From the NCBI RefSeq assembly GCF_947179515.1, contig NC_067473.1:130880301-130944300 (forward strand): a stretch of DNA of 64,000 bases, in the 5' to 3' direction. The stretch is from Apodemus sylvaticus (taxonomy: Eukaryota > Chordata > Mammalia > Rodentia > Muridae). Positions 18,401 through 27,257 of the stretch are shown in pieces. The notes beneath the pieces are model-generated. The model was not told the DNA's origin, made no database searches, and saw nothing but the letters and a program-made list of their open reading frames with translations. Within the stretch, counting starts at the first letter, position 1. Each line of letters begins with the position of its first letter. The translations under genes and the position numbers were made by a program.

Positions 18401-20988
18401 CTGATTTTCACCATTTCCTCTTTCAAAATAAGAACTCTCCGAGCATGGGAGGGAACAAACCAAGACTTTTGCCCCATCCCACCAGTCTTTCGTATAAGTG
18501 ACATGAAGAAACGAACTGAGTGGCTTAGGATGAACGGAGGTGTGCGTTAGAAACTCAGTTGAGCAAGCTCCTGAGGTCCAACAGGTGAGGACAGCACACA
18601 GCACAGATGCAATTAGCAGCCATATTGCTCAAAGGACACCCCCACCCCGTACAAACTACAGATATATACAGCCATATAGAGAACCAAAGACTCTACTGTG
18701 GAGGACTTTCTGTGTAGCAGTAAATAGAATAAGCCTGCATTGGTGTCCATGAAAATTTGTCTTAGGAACTACAGCTCCTTCTTAGAGCCAACAACAACAA
18801 TAAAAACAACAGAATGGGATGCTTTTGTTTAAACCATGTGAAGAAGTCTGTCTGTTATTCAAAATAAGTAGTGGCTAAAAACCACAACTTTAACTTTGGA
18901 TGGTTTTTTTTTTTAAAAAAAAAAAAAGATGATGTTTAAACATTTCCATCTTTTAATTTGTATCTGGATACCAGAAATCATGCAAACATGACCATCAAAG
19001 TCCTATGTTAGATCTACTCAACAACCTTTTGCAATATGGTTTTAATACATCTATATGAAGATATCAAGTTCAAAGATGCATGTTAAAGACCGGTGTTTAT
19101 AACATATATACAAGACTCTACCTTCTGAAGTCCCATGAGCTCTTTTTCTAAGACCATTTAAAAAAAAAAAGCCAGCCAAAATCTTTTAAAATTCAATCAA
19201 TCACTTAGATGCTTATCACCCTGTATACAATATATCTAGATAAATCACTGACTTTTTCATTTGAATCCAGATGGTTTCTCTCAGGGGGACCTAACTACGT
19301 TTTACTGTCACATTGCTTTAAGAAAAAAAAAGTTTTCCAATACCCTTTTCATAATATTGAATTAACAATAACAACAACAACAAAACAGGAGTCCACAAGA
19401 CTGTATCACACAACCCCCAGCCCCACCAGCATGTAAACACAAAAATGAGATAAAATTTCATTTCATAACACAAAGCTTCGGTTGTTGGAAATTTACAAAG
19501 AATTGCATAAGTTTATATCTTTTTAATTAGACAGCTGCTTCCTAGTACCCTTCATTCTTCTTAACCCATTGCAGAGCCAAGCAAACAGTGTCCTCCTGTG
19601 AGTGGAACAAAACGACATTTGCACTACCCAGGAATCTCAGGGCTTAGAGGATTAGGAAACACTTAGAATGGACCAGCAGGGGAAGGGAGGAAGAAACCAA
19701 CCCAGTCATGTTTCCATTCCCATGTGTTACAAAAGACACTGTAGAAACGTTTGTTCGTGCACACCAACCAGCTGCCAATGAAGCTATATACTCGGTTTTA
19801 AAAATCTCTACTCTAATAAATACCACAAGGCATACAATCAAGTATCTATGGGTAATAGCCCAATGCCGTAACAGGCCCAGAGCTTTCAGAATGCAATCTG
19901 GACACTAAGAAACACGGAGAACATCAATCTTTATTTATTCAACATAATGACCCTTCTCTTACGTTGAATAAAACATGTTACTTTATTAGCTGTGTGTTGT
20001 TCCAATCACGTCTCTATTAAAATCCAATAATGTGTACTTTAGATGTTAAAGTGATTTAAATAAGGAAATCTGGTAAAAAAAAAACATGCTAGCAACTTTA
20101 TTATTTTTATTATTTTTAATGAGTAAAACAACAGCAAACAGCCAAGGTTCTGCTGGGCTATTAAAACGGACTTCCGAAATTTTGTACTGTGAACTCATTC
20201 CAAAACAAGAGACAAAATCCCACCACCACCAACAACAAAAAAACTTGTCAGAAGTCTTGAAAGAATGGGCTATTTCTAAGCCTGATGAAGACGCTCTCTG
20301 TGAGTTTAAATAATGTCTAGCGACAGCCTGCTCCATCACTAAGCCCTAGGAGTGAGGTATCAGGAGTCAAACTTGACAATTTATGTAATGAGAACTTCAC
20401 GATGAAGGGGGTGGTGGTGGTAAAGATTAGCATAAAAGAGCAGCTGCTCCAGAACCCAGTAAGAGGAGCCCACAATTGCTTTCCAAAGCCCCACACGTGG
20501 CCCGGACCCAAGTTATTCCCCAGGGTAAGACCAACTCAGGAGCCATGGAGTTTGAGGTGTATGTCTTGCTCTTTTCCAATTTAATTAAGAGCGGCCGGAT
20601 TTGGGGGTGTGGGTTTTCCAGCTCCTGGAAAATAACTTTCTCACTGGGGAAGAAACTTCTTTGAGCTACTAAATAGAACAGCAGACCAAACCGGAGGAAC
20701 GCAGGAGGGAGAGGAGGGGAAGGCAGCAGCTTAATTCCATCTTGAGCCTGACTGTCCCCTGCCTTGGGAGCAGAACATGATCCCAAGTGACCAAAGAACT
20801 ATCCCAAAGAATGCCACGCCCTTCCTGGTTCCTACACACCCTGAGCCCAGTGTCTCGGAGGCGATCCGGGAGCGACAGGTGCGCGGGCAGCTTACCCCGG
20901 TGATGACCGCGGCATCCCCGGCCAGCGGTGTGAGCAGCAGCGGTAGCAGCAGAAGTAGCAGTAGCGGGGCACAGCGCGGGTACCCCAT
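7441..20988 (-). CDS. Prok2: Prokineticin 2 precursor, four coding exons
   Basis: Join, in transcription order, 20988-20896, 17533-17408, 9730-9668 and 7545-7441 on the minus strand. The long form is 128 aa and skipping exon 3 gives 107 aa, the two known PROK2 sizes. The product is a secreted cysteine-rich ligand of the G-protein-coupled receptors PROKR1 and PROKR2, known for roles in circadian output, olfactory bulb neurogenesis, GnRH neuron development and gut motility. Seen here: a leucine-rich signal peptide (residues 1-26), the AVITGA activation motif starting at residue 27, and ten cysteines in the mature chain (six in exon 2, four in exon 4) as expected for the colipase-like fold. All introns are GT-AG and all coding exons are multiples of three, so no frameshift is seen. 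Intron sizes are 3362, 7677 and 2122 bp. Identification rests on recall of the mammalian PROK2 sequence; the match in exons 2-4 is essentially full length. Confidence 0.97.
7612..7950 (-). repeat. B4-type SINE in Prok2 intron 3
   Basis: Antisense order: CA-rich tail, cagaacaggatctttt, B1-like middle, then the ID-like gggaatttgaactcggg. Confidence 0.65.
8095..8125 (+). repeat. (TG)n microsatellite
   Basis: Alternating TG with one interruption. Confidence 0.85.
8185..8270 (+). repeat. MIR SINE remnant
   Basis: ttttacagatgagagatgg ... gcccaagttcacacatctgg matches the MIR core order (acagatgaggaaactgagg ... cccaaggtcacacagct). Confidence 0.7.
8323..8390 (+). repeat. (TG)n/(TCTG)n microsatellite
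   Basis: A TG run followed by TCTG units. Confidence 0.9.
8391..8500 (+). repeat. 55-bp direct tandem duplication
   Basis: Copies 8391-8445 and 8446-8500 differ by a single C/T in gcagagcccatg versus gcagagtccatg. It lies at the microsatellite edge of a B4-type SINE. Confidence 0.92.
8501..8765 (-). repeat. B4-type SINE
   Basis: Antisense gggacagggtctcttaata, cagtgctgggattacagatg, and the ID-like end cttgtgtagcaagcgtg. Confidence 0.7.
9187..9272 (+). repeat. B1/B4-like SINE fragment
   Basis: gattggatggctcagtcctgtaaccatagcactcag ... gagaatagcctggac, diverged. Confidence 0.55.
9273..9336 (+). repeat. (GA)n microsatellite
   Basis: About 32 uninterrupted GA units in Prok2 intron 3, roughly 330 bp downstream of exon 3 in transcript direction. 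A polypurine tract able to form triplex DNA. Confidence 0.95.
9668..9730 (-). CDS. Prok2: Prok2 alternative exon 3 (basic 21-residue cassette)
   Basis: This 63-nt cassette encodes 21 residues (74-94 of the long form) starting SHVANGRQE and then almost all Arg/Lys. It contains a minimal furin-type motif R-A-K-R at residues 85-88, plus several dibasic pairs. The acceptor is CATCCAG and the donor is GAG|GTAAGGA. In mammals this exon defines the long form PK2L, reported to be processed to a shorter receptor-selective peptide. Here both splice sites and the frame are intact, so inclusion is possible. The cassette is purine-rich (GAA/AAG/AGA), as in exonic splicing enhancers. Confidence 0.93.
10139..10320 (+). 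repeat. hAT-Charlie MER20 remnant in Prok2 intron 2
   Basis: Starts cagtggtttctcaatta (hAT TIR) with aagggtgattctgtcc, then gtttgtcacagctggga and agatgctagaaatgtgctaa, in the MER20 order. The 3' end is decayed. Confidence 0.65.
10955..11140 (+). repeat. B1+ID composite SINE (B4 family)
   Basis: aatcctagctactcgggg ... gtgagttcaaggccagct ... gttgttcagtggcagagtgc ... tttcaatctccagta. Confidence 0.7.
11815..12091 (+). repeat. B4-type SINE
   Basis: ggggcagggaaatggctgcc head, gccaggcacactgcacatctg, ccagccagcctgcctaa, cagtgaaagaccatgtctc. Confidence 0.75.
12092..12190 (+). repeat. (CA)n microsatellite
   Basis: An interrupted CA run that is the 3' extension of the preceding SINE. Confidence 0.95.
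12236..12305 (+). repeat. ID-like SINE fragment
   Basis: agctgggtgtgtagctcgg ... agtccctggac, a tRNA-Ala-like head. Confidence 0.55.
12670..12852 (-). repeat. ID+B1 composite SINE
   Basis: Antisense caggattgaactcaggtcc and gccaggctggccttgaact, with B1-like ending. Confidence 0.65.
12867..12945 (-). mobile_element. Young ID element with perfect target-site duplication
   Basis: The minus strand reads GGGGTTGGGGATTTAGCTCA then GTGGTAGAGCGCTTGCTAAA, a near-consensus BC1/ID head, and ends in an A tail (T run from about 12864). GTTTTTTCCACTTT at 12853-12866 is repeated at 12946-12959. Intact pol III A and B box regions are visible. ID elements are far more active in rat-lineage murids than in mouse. 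Confidence 0.95.
12960..13855. other. Prok2 intron 2, unique A+T-rich sequence
   Basis: No repeat or coding exon recognised. A short CCCTG tandem run occurs near 13665-13685. Confidence 0.5.
13860..14760 (+). mobile_element. HAL1/L1 ORF1-region remnant
   Basis: Order and wording match the end of a HAL1/L1 ORF1: agaaggaactctaaatgcca, ggcatggaatgatatattt, attgttgtacctagcaaggc, aagatgcttaagggaatcct. Riddled with stops, no open frame left. Confidence 0.7.
14983..15185 (+). repeat. ERVL-MaLR LTR fragment
   Basis: gtggtttggataacaatgg, cctacatttgaacacttgg, ggattaggaggtgtggcc, ggtttcaaaagactgttcc. It ends where a B4-type SINE begins. Confidence 0.75.
15205..15375 (+). repeat. B4-type SINE
   Basis: ggggagatggatcagacta head, ttttcagatcctcagcat, aagccaggcaccaagtg. 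Confidence 0.65.
15376..15456 (+). repeat. (CA)n/(CATA)n microsatellite
   Basis: A CA run followed by CATA units. Confidence 0.92.
16903..17000 (+). repeat. B1-like SINE fragment
   Basis: actgggcactgtggtgcaag ... gagttcaaggccagccta. Confidence 0.6.
17263..17275 (+). repeat. G13 homopolymer
   Basis: Thirteen consecutive G residues about 130 bp downstream of the Prok2 exon 2 donor in transcript direction. Confidence 0.95.
17408..17533 (-). CDS. Prok2: Prok2 coding exon 2 (first cysteine cluster)
   Basis: This 126-nt exon encodes residues 32-73, beginning with the Ala that completes AVITGA and ending TRK. It carries six cysteines, including the adjacent pair MCC, and the conserved WVKSIRIC segment. 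The acceptor reads TTTTCCTTTCAG with a long pyrimidine tract. The donor is AAA|GTTAGTG, off consensus at +3 (T), and so may be weaker than the donors of exons 1 and 3. This exon joins in frame either to exon 3 or directly to exon 4. Confidence 0.97.
17620..17935 (+). repeat. B4-type SINE
   Basis: Begins just upstream of the exon 2 acceptor: acgttcagtcctcagattc, agaaaagccagaggcacgg, gagaaactgtgtctcaaaa, ttaaggtggacagcac. Confidence 0.65.
18095..18118 (+). other. G-quadruplex-forming motif in Prok2 intron 1
   Basis: Four G runs of 3, 4, 6 and 6 separated by loops of 3, 1 and 1 nt (18095-18097, 18101-18104, 18106-18111, 18113-18118). This is a canonical intramolecular G4 pattern with very short loops. 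It lies on the strand that is template for Prok2. Confidence 0.6.
20494..20499. promoter_or_regulatory. E-box CACGTG in Prok2 intron 1
   Basis: CACGTG about 400 bp into intron 1, within the repeat-poor block next to the promoter. Its role is unknown. Confidence 0.35.
20896..20988 (-). CDS. Prok2: Prok2 coding exon 1 (signal peptide + AVITG)
   Basis: Encodes residues 1-31. The start ATG (20986-20988) has a good context, G at -3 and G at +4, and lies in the CpG-rich block. Residues 9-19 are a leucine run forming the hydrophobic core of a secretory signal. Cleavage is expected after the Asp-Ala of AGDA so that the mature chain begins AVITG. The exon ends on the Gly codon, followed directly by the donor GTAAGC (complement of 20890-20895). 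The strictly required N-terminal hexapeptide AVITGA is therefore split between exons 1 and 2. The residues after the initial Met-Gly differ slightly from the mouse and rat forms as I remember them, so I do not assign a species. Confidence 0.96.
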
Positions 20989-21098
20989 GGCGTCCCGGGG
21001 ACGCGGTGGCGGTTAGGAGATGCGTTCTGGGGCGTTGGGACCCGGGACGTTGGGGACGCGTGGCCAGGCTGCTCTGCTGAGCCGCGAGCCTAGCGGCG

Positions 21099-21106
21099 GT
21101 TATAAA
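21099..21106 (-). promoter_or_regulatory. TATA-like element, palindromic TTATAA
   Basis: On the minus strand this reads CCTTTATAACC, about 110 nt upstream of the Prok2 ATG, which would place a start site near 21070. On the plus strand the same bases read TTATAAAGG, a better TATA match, so the element could also start divergent transcription. No experimental start site is visible. Confidence 0.5.
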
Positions 21107-21120
21107 GGCGAGCCCCGCGG

Positions 21121-21127
21121 TGACTCA
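21121..21127. promoter_or_regulatory. AP-1-type site TGACTCA near the Prok2 start
   Basis: A perfect TGACTCA heptamer about 15-20 bp upstream of the TATA-like element. Motif match only. Confidence 0.35.
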
Positions 21128-21189
21128 CGCCAGGCAGCACGCGGGGGGCACGGCGCGGGCACACTCCCCGCGCTCCACGCGCACACGCG

Positions 21190-21195
21190 CACGTG
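21190..21195. promoter_or_regulatory. Canonical E-box CACGTG in the Prok2 proximal promoter
   Basis: A palindromic CACGTG about 200 nt upstream of the Prok2 ATG. Prok2 is an established CLOCK/BMAL1-driven output gene acting through promoter E-boxes, and position and motif fit that role. Assigning this particular copy is inference. Confidence 0.6.
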
Positions 21196-21717
21196 CCCCC
21201 GCGCCCCACGCGCACAGGCGCCACGCGGGCAGAGCCCCCCGCGGGGCGCCGCAGCCCCAGCCAGCCTCCCTGACGCTTTTGTGGTCTCAGAAACCCTCCT
21301 CCTTCGCTGTCCTGCTTTCCAGAGCCTCACATGCTCAGCCCCCTCACTCGCAGAGGCACATCATTTGCCATACAGATGTGCAGGGGGTACCCACGACGTG
21401 CCAGACGCCGCGGACACAACTGCACCGTATTTGTACACATTTGTTCAGCATAGCTACAGTGAGCGCTCCGTGCGTGCCTGGTACTGCCACCGGCTCTGCC
21501 CTGAGGTGACACAACATAGAAAGAACAGACAAACAAGCAAAGGGCAAGTGAATGTGCCAAGGTGGAAGAACAAATCACCAGCACCTCCCCACTACCACAT
21601 CCCTTATGAAGTGAGGGACTCTCTGCCCCTCCAGCTGTGGGAATCTCCTTTGCTTTTTGGAAAAGACTTCCCCTGGTGCCCACATCTGTTCCTGACCCTT
21701 TCTGCCCTGATTTCCCT

Positions 21718-21723
21718 CACGTG
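21718..21723. promoter_or_regulatory. Second upstream E-box CACGTG
   Basis: CACGTG about 730 nt upstream of the Prok2 ATG, in non-repetitive sequence. A candidate distal clock element. Confidence 0.45.
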
Positions 21724-22807
21724 CATGAGTTCCCTCCCCTCGGCAGCTTCCAGCCAGCTTCAGGCAGAACAGGATGTTGCCAAGGGTTGGAAAAAGAGAG
21801 AACTCCCAGCTTGCTGTGGGTAGCCTGAGGCCCTGGGAAGGTGGCTCTCTCTCAGCTCCGTTCTCCAGCCTAAGAAACTCCAAGTCTTATACACGATTCT
21901 TTTTTTGGTTTCGGATCAATCACTTCTGTGTTTCTGCTGGACTCTAGGTACTCATCCCATGAGACAAGGGACAACCCTCTCTGTGTCCCCAGTTTGGCTT
22001 CAATAACCTCATCATGTTAGCTTCTCTAAGGATGATCAACTTGACTTTTTTGAGGTTTAGGGAAGCCCACCTCACTCCTAGCCGATTGGGGACCTCAGGC
22101 TTTCCCATGTCCCGCAGGACCACAGACTGCTGAGAGGCAGATGGGCCTTTTCAGCGTCTTTAATCAATACAGTAAGGAGAGCTGGGCCACAGTTACTTTC
22201 AGACTGTGGGCTTCCCCCATGCCAAAGCATTCAGACGAAATGTAGAGGGGGAAAAATGAACAAAGGGCCAGGGAATTATTTGAATGTTAAACAGCTGGGC
22301 ATTTCAAACCCTAGATCTTTGGCTGAGTTTTAAAGCCTTTTGTACCATGTTTTTGAGTTCAAGAAGCGTCCTGAGACCGAAAACACACACGGGATCAAAC
22401 TCGGTTTTTTAACTTTGAGAAAACTGTTAAAAGTGGATTCACAGTAAACTAAGTGGAAACAGTAGCAAGTGACAGACTGGTGGAAAGTTTCCTTTCCAGT
22501 CTCCATGCCAACCGAAGCATGGGAGTGCAGCCCGGGGAAATGTAAAAACCAGTCAACATGGACTCTGACATTCCTGACACTTTTTTTTTCCTTTTCTTAA
22601 ATGGCCGCTTTCATTTTTGTTACTATCAAATACCAGCTGGGTCTTCCCTTCTCCAAGCATAGAAAACAGTCATCTCTACCCAGGAAAATGCTTACCTTCC
22701 ATTGAGACTGGCTTCTTACCGAGCTGTTTCCAAACCAATCTTCTAGGACTTCTAAATCAAGGTTAGAGATGCTTCAACATAAGCCTGGCTTAAGGCTCTT
22801 CTGTTTT

Positions 22808-22880
22808 CCTGTGCTGAGGTTGCAACCAAGGGCCTGGGCATCCTGGGTAAGCATTTTACTGCTATGCTACTCCCTAAACC
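22808..22880 (-). repeat. ID-like fragment
   Basis: Antisense tgtgctgaggttgcaacc ... gggcctgggcatcctggg, strongly diverged. Confidence 0.4.
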
Positions 22881-24045
22881 TCTTTGGAACTTTTAATGGC
22901 TTTAATATTTGATAGAAGAAATGAAAACTCTTCAACAGAACTTCTTTGGACCCCACAGGCAAGTTATCACATTAAGTCTGATTTCAATTCTTAGAAATGG
23001 AAAGATATCATTTGGATTAAACTCCCAACACCAATAAAACAACGAAGAAACAATAATGAAATGGAAGTTCTGTTTTGTTTACTGTGACCTGTTGGTATGA
23101 TCAGACATGTTGGTCAAATTAGCCAGGGACAACCATCGGGTAAGGGCCAAAACTTTGTGGGTTTAGAGTAGAGACTGGCAGCCTTGCATGACCACCTCTC
23201 AGCTTGTTTGACAGTGTGATACAAAAACCCTACCTACATGTGAAAGTTAGAGTGACCTGGATTGAAGTCTTTTGTGGTAGCTGGACCCCTTTAAGGTCTC
23301 TGGTTCTCTGAGAGCACAAAATACCAACTTCTTGGTCCAGCCACCCTAAACCTCAAAGAGAACACCTTTGAAAGTGCTAAGCCTCAAGTCTGCGATAGCA
23401 AAGTCCTGCAAGGGGTGCCCTCTAGTTAAATCTTACAACGTGCTTGCCCCTGATAGGTTCATTGAATACTGATATGGCTGTTTTCTGTCCCGCCCACCTA
23501 ATTAAATCACATACACATGCTGGCTAGGAGCCCATTTCTTCTGAAAATCCTTCTTGCACGCAGCATTAGCCAGCACTCAGAAAGTGATTGATGAGCAACA
23601 GGGGTGATTTTAGAAGAGAGGACAGAAGCAAATGGTGCACAGTGTAGATGCACTTAATCTACACGGACCATCAATGCAGTCAGCGAAAGCTGGGAGAGAG
23701 AGACCTGGTGCAGGGGATTCACCTGCTGTTTCCTCCAATGATATGGGACTGGAATGAGGGACCCCTGGAGACATGTCTTCCAGCTGCCAAACATTTGAGC
23801 TACAACAGTCACTCTGGGAGCTCAGCTGAGGGAAACTTTATTTGAACTGATGATTTATGATGATTCCAGCCTAGGGCTATACTAAGTATCACCTAGAAAG
23901 TTATGTTGAAACTCTAGCCCCTGGTTCTTGTGACTTTATTTGGAAGTAGGGTCCTTGCTGATATAATCAACCAAACTTGAACTTATATTGGATGAGAGTA
24001 TGCCCTAAACCCAACAACTTTATAATTTTCTTTTTTTTTAAAAAA
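22881..24045. other. Intergenic upstream of Prok2, no repeats recognised
   Basis: Unique sequence including a CCTAATTAAATCAC motif near 23500. No gene. Confidence 0.5.
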
Positions 24046-24054
24046 AAAAAATAT

Positions 24055-24425
24055 GGTTTCGTGTGTCTGTGTGTGCATGCATGAGTACGCATTTGTGTGT
24101 GTGTGGGTCCATGTACACACAGCACATGTGCAGGTCAGAAGACAACCTTGAGTACCATCACCAGATGGCTTCTACCTTTTGTTTGGGGCAGGGTCTCTCA
24201 CTAGACTGGAACCTTGCCATTTAGGTCTGGTCTTGCTGTCCTGTGAGACTCAAGGAATCTGCCTGCCCCAGCCTCCCATTTTACCGTTGCTGGGATTACA
24301 GACTCAGGTAGCCACAGACTCGAGTCACCGCGCCTGGCCTTTTTATATGAGTTCTGGAACCCGGACTCAGGACATCAATATTTGTGAGGCAAGCACTTTG
24401 CTGACCAAGCTATTTTCCAATCTTT
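24055..24425 (-). repeat. B4-type SINE
   Basis: Antisense TG-rich tail, gggcagggtctctcactag, gttgctgggattacagac, then ID-like ggaacccggactcagg. Confidence 0.75.
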
Positions 24426-24979
24426 TATAAGAGATGCAAGATGTTTGGATACAGAGCCTGATATGACACACCTCCTCCCCCCACAGCTGCCTTCCAGATT
24501 CCAGAAGAGTTGGGAAAAGCATCCTTGATTTTGGACTTCTAACATGCAGAGCTACAAGAAAATACCTTCTGATGCACGAAGCCACCTGGCTCTGCTCACT
24601 TCTCCTAGCACCTCTGGGAAACTGAAAGAAAGGTCGGGCTGGAGGGTTGCAATTCCGCTTTCTGCTGCCTCTGCCTGGAACTCAAGCCTGACTGTGCAGT
24701 GACTGAAACAGGTCACATGACACTTCACCTTGCTAAGGACAGTAATGCAATGTAGTTGCTGCTAAGATCAGAAATCTGGTGCGCAGTGCTAGATTCTACT
24801 GAAAAGGGGCCATTGGGTGACCTGAGTCCCTTAAAGAGCTCAATGTATTTTGACCAACTTAGTAATTCTTATTACAAAGGATAACGTGTGTCTGTATGTT
24901 TTTTTCTTTAATCCTTCAAGTGATATGTGGTGAAAGAGTACAAATGTGCAAGCTGAGGGTGTTTTGTTTTAAGTAATAG

Positions 24980-25078
24980 GCCATCATTCATTCATTCATT
25001 CATTCATTCATTCAACAGATACTTACTAAGCACAAGCTATGTACCAAGTACTGAGCAAAGCACTAGGTGCTTCAGTAC
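24980..25078 (-). repeat. L2 3' end with (CATT)n
   Basis: ttcattcattcaacagatac then cttactaagcacaagctatg and gtactgagcaaagcactagg, the antisense of the L2 terminal region with its expanded TGAA tail. Confidence 0.75.
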
Positions 25079-25449
25079 ATATTTGCTGACCAAATCGCTA
25101 GGAATGTGGAGAAGAGCACAGGAGGACTGAAAGTAATCATAGTCCCTTCTCCTGAGGGGAGAGGAAGGGAGGAAACCTTGTGGGCAGTCAAGAGAAAGAG
25201 GGGCAGGAACTAGAATGAGCAGGAAGGAGGGAGGAACCTCACTGTGGGGACTGGCTCACAGGAGGGATGCTGGTGCTTACATGGGCGTGGGCAAAGGCAG
25301 GCAGGGCGAGGGGAGCAGCCGCTAAAAGGAGAAATGGCCGATCAGTGGCTTTTTGGTGGACTTTAAATTTTTTTCATTTCATATAATGCAGCCACAATGA
25401 CTAGGATTTAGTAGAAATTTGGGGAACTGTGACTCATTGTCTGTTGTTG

Positions 25450-25518
25450 TTATCTGTATCTATCTATGTATCTATGTATCTATCTACCTACCTATCTACC
25501 TACCTACCTATCTATCTC
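25450..25518 (+). repeat. (TATC)n/(TACC)n microsatellite
   Basis: Tetranucleotide run with mixed TATC, TATG and TACC units. Confidence 0.92.
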
Positions 25519-25659
25519 TTCGTTATTTATTCTTTATGTTCTACCCAACCATGCCTGTTTCTGCATTGCTTGTGGCTGCTTTTTACTGAGTACTTATGAG
25601 ACCACATGATTGGAAAAGCCAAAAAATATTTTCTATCTGCTAGTGTAGAGAAAGCTGGC

Positions 25660-25691
25660 TGATTCCTTGTGTGTGTGTGTGTGTGTGTGTA

Positions 25692-25764
<73 letters not shown>

Positions 25765-26105
25765 TATTCTTCGGGAGCCTTCCACCTTCTATTTTGAGAC
25801 AGGGTCTTTCACTAGGTCTGAGACTCACTGAGTAAGCTAGGCTGGCTGGCCAGCAAGCCCAGAGAGCTGCCCGCCTCTGCCCGCCTCTGCCCGCCTCTGC
25901 CCGCCTCTGCCCGCCTCTGCCCACCTCTGCATCCTGGGATGATATGTACACACCATCACTAGTCCAACCTATTTTGCATGGGTTCTTGTGAGCAGACAGC
26001 GAGGGCGATGTGTCTAAACTACCCATCAGTCTGGCCGGTTTAACGTGGGTCCCACTGAGCAAGCTTAGGTTGTTGTGCTTATGACTGACTGAGCTATTTT
26101 CCAGC
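25660..26105 (-). repeat. B4-type SINE with internal 10-bp tandem array
   Basis: Antisense B4 whose tail is (TG)n(GA)n at 25668-25771. Its B1-like part contains six head-to-tail copies of a CCCGCCTCTG decamer (about 25868-25930, the last copy with one change). Confidence 0.8.
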
Positions 26106-26109
26106 TCTG

Positions 26110-27160
26110 TTGTCTCTAGATTCATGTGTTTAAAAAAAAAAAAGAGCCTAGAGTCTCTGTGCCTTCTCATACTGCAATTTTACAAAATCTTACTGATGTT
26201 GACGCCATTGCCTTTGCTTCCCCTGGGATGTGCTGCTGAGGAGACCCCAACTCACCAGTACAATCCACATTCTTCTTGACTTTCGGATATTGCCTAAAGT
26301 TCTGGCTTATTGAGTGACATCTTGCATATTCACTTTACTATAAATGATTTCAATGATCTGGAACACAGAAGATGCTTAATCAATAGTGATGAGGTCTGAA
26401 AAGAAAGATCAAGAAACACATGCCCAGCTCTCCATCTTGAACTGAACGTGTCAGGCATTTTCTCAACCACAGAAGAGGATAACGTTCCAGATTCTTCTTC
26501 ACATGGTCCTGTTGTTAAGAGTGATTCTGGCTTCGTTGAAACCTGACTTTCCATGTGTCTTTTTCATATGGCTGATTATGGTAGCACAATAGGCGGGCCC
26601 AGGGATTTCATCACTGGGTTTTATTTGTCTTTGTGTAAATGACTTTTCATTTAGATTTGTTCCAAAAAAAAAAAAAAAGAGTCAAATGAGATAAAATGGA
26701 TATTCTTCTTTCTGCTTCGCCTTTATCCTTTATCGAGGTGCCAATCCACGTGGCTCTTCTTGTTAAACCTATAATATCATCTGTGCTATCATTCTAACAT
26801 AATAACCGTATTTTAAATGTGACATGAAGAAGGAATGGCTTTTATAATTCTAAATAAGATGTCTATTTTAATCTAGTTCAATGCTGATGATTTTCTCTTT
26901 ATTTAAAAAAAAAATAAGTCACCAAGATTCAATGTGCAAGCCAATTGTCTACAGAGGTACTGAAAAGCATTTGTTCCATTCAAGTGATAATGCACAGTAA
27001 AGTTTATCTATTTTTAAATAGTTGAAATATTAATCCGGGAGAAAGAGTTTTCTTCAAACAATTAGCACACAGTGACTTTGAGATAATACGAAGTGTTACT
27101 GAGGAACATTTGGTTCTAAAAGATTTAGATGTGCTCATTATAATGCTGGCTGTTCATCCC
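26110..27160. other. Intergenic unique sequence
   Basis: A+T-rich, no repeats apart from A runs. No coding exon recognised. Confidence 0.5.
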
Positions 27161-27167
27161 TGTAGGA

Positions 27168-27169
27168 TT

Positions 27170-27257
<88 letters not shown>

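Larger units (their letters stand above)
20840..21270. promoter_or_regulatory. Prok2 CpG-rich promoter and first exon
   Basis: High GC and dense CpG across the end of intron 1, coding exon 1, the presumed 5' UTR (from 20989 to about 21070) and the proximal promoter. GC content and CpG density fall off on both sides. Plus-strand open frames across this block are compositional, because stop codons are rare in GC-rich DNA. Confidence 0.8.
17950..22800. other. Repeat-poor tract: intron 1, promoter and proximal upstream
   Basis: About 4.9 kb with no recognisable SINE, LINE or LTR, flanked by a B4 copy ending near 17935 and a degraded ID fragment from 22808. It holds Prok2 exon 1, the CpG block, the E-boxes and the G4 motif. 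Low repeat load next to a developmental or neuroendocrine promoter often marks selected regulatory DNA. Confidence 0.6.

Noticed and set aside
21020..21823. 267-codon plus-strand open frame upstream of Prok2
   Set aside because: It lies across the CpG-rich promoter where stop codons are rare. It has no recognisable domain, and its composition (Ala, Arg, Pro, Gly then mixed) follows the GC gradient.
25640..26170. 176-codon minus-strand frame
   Set aside because: Composed of a B4-type SINE, the decamer array and GA/TG repeats.
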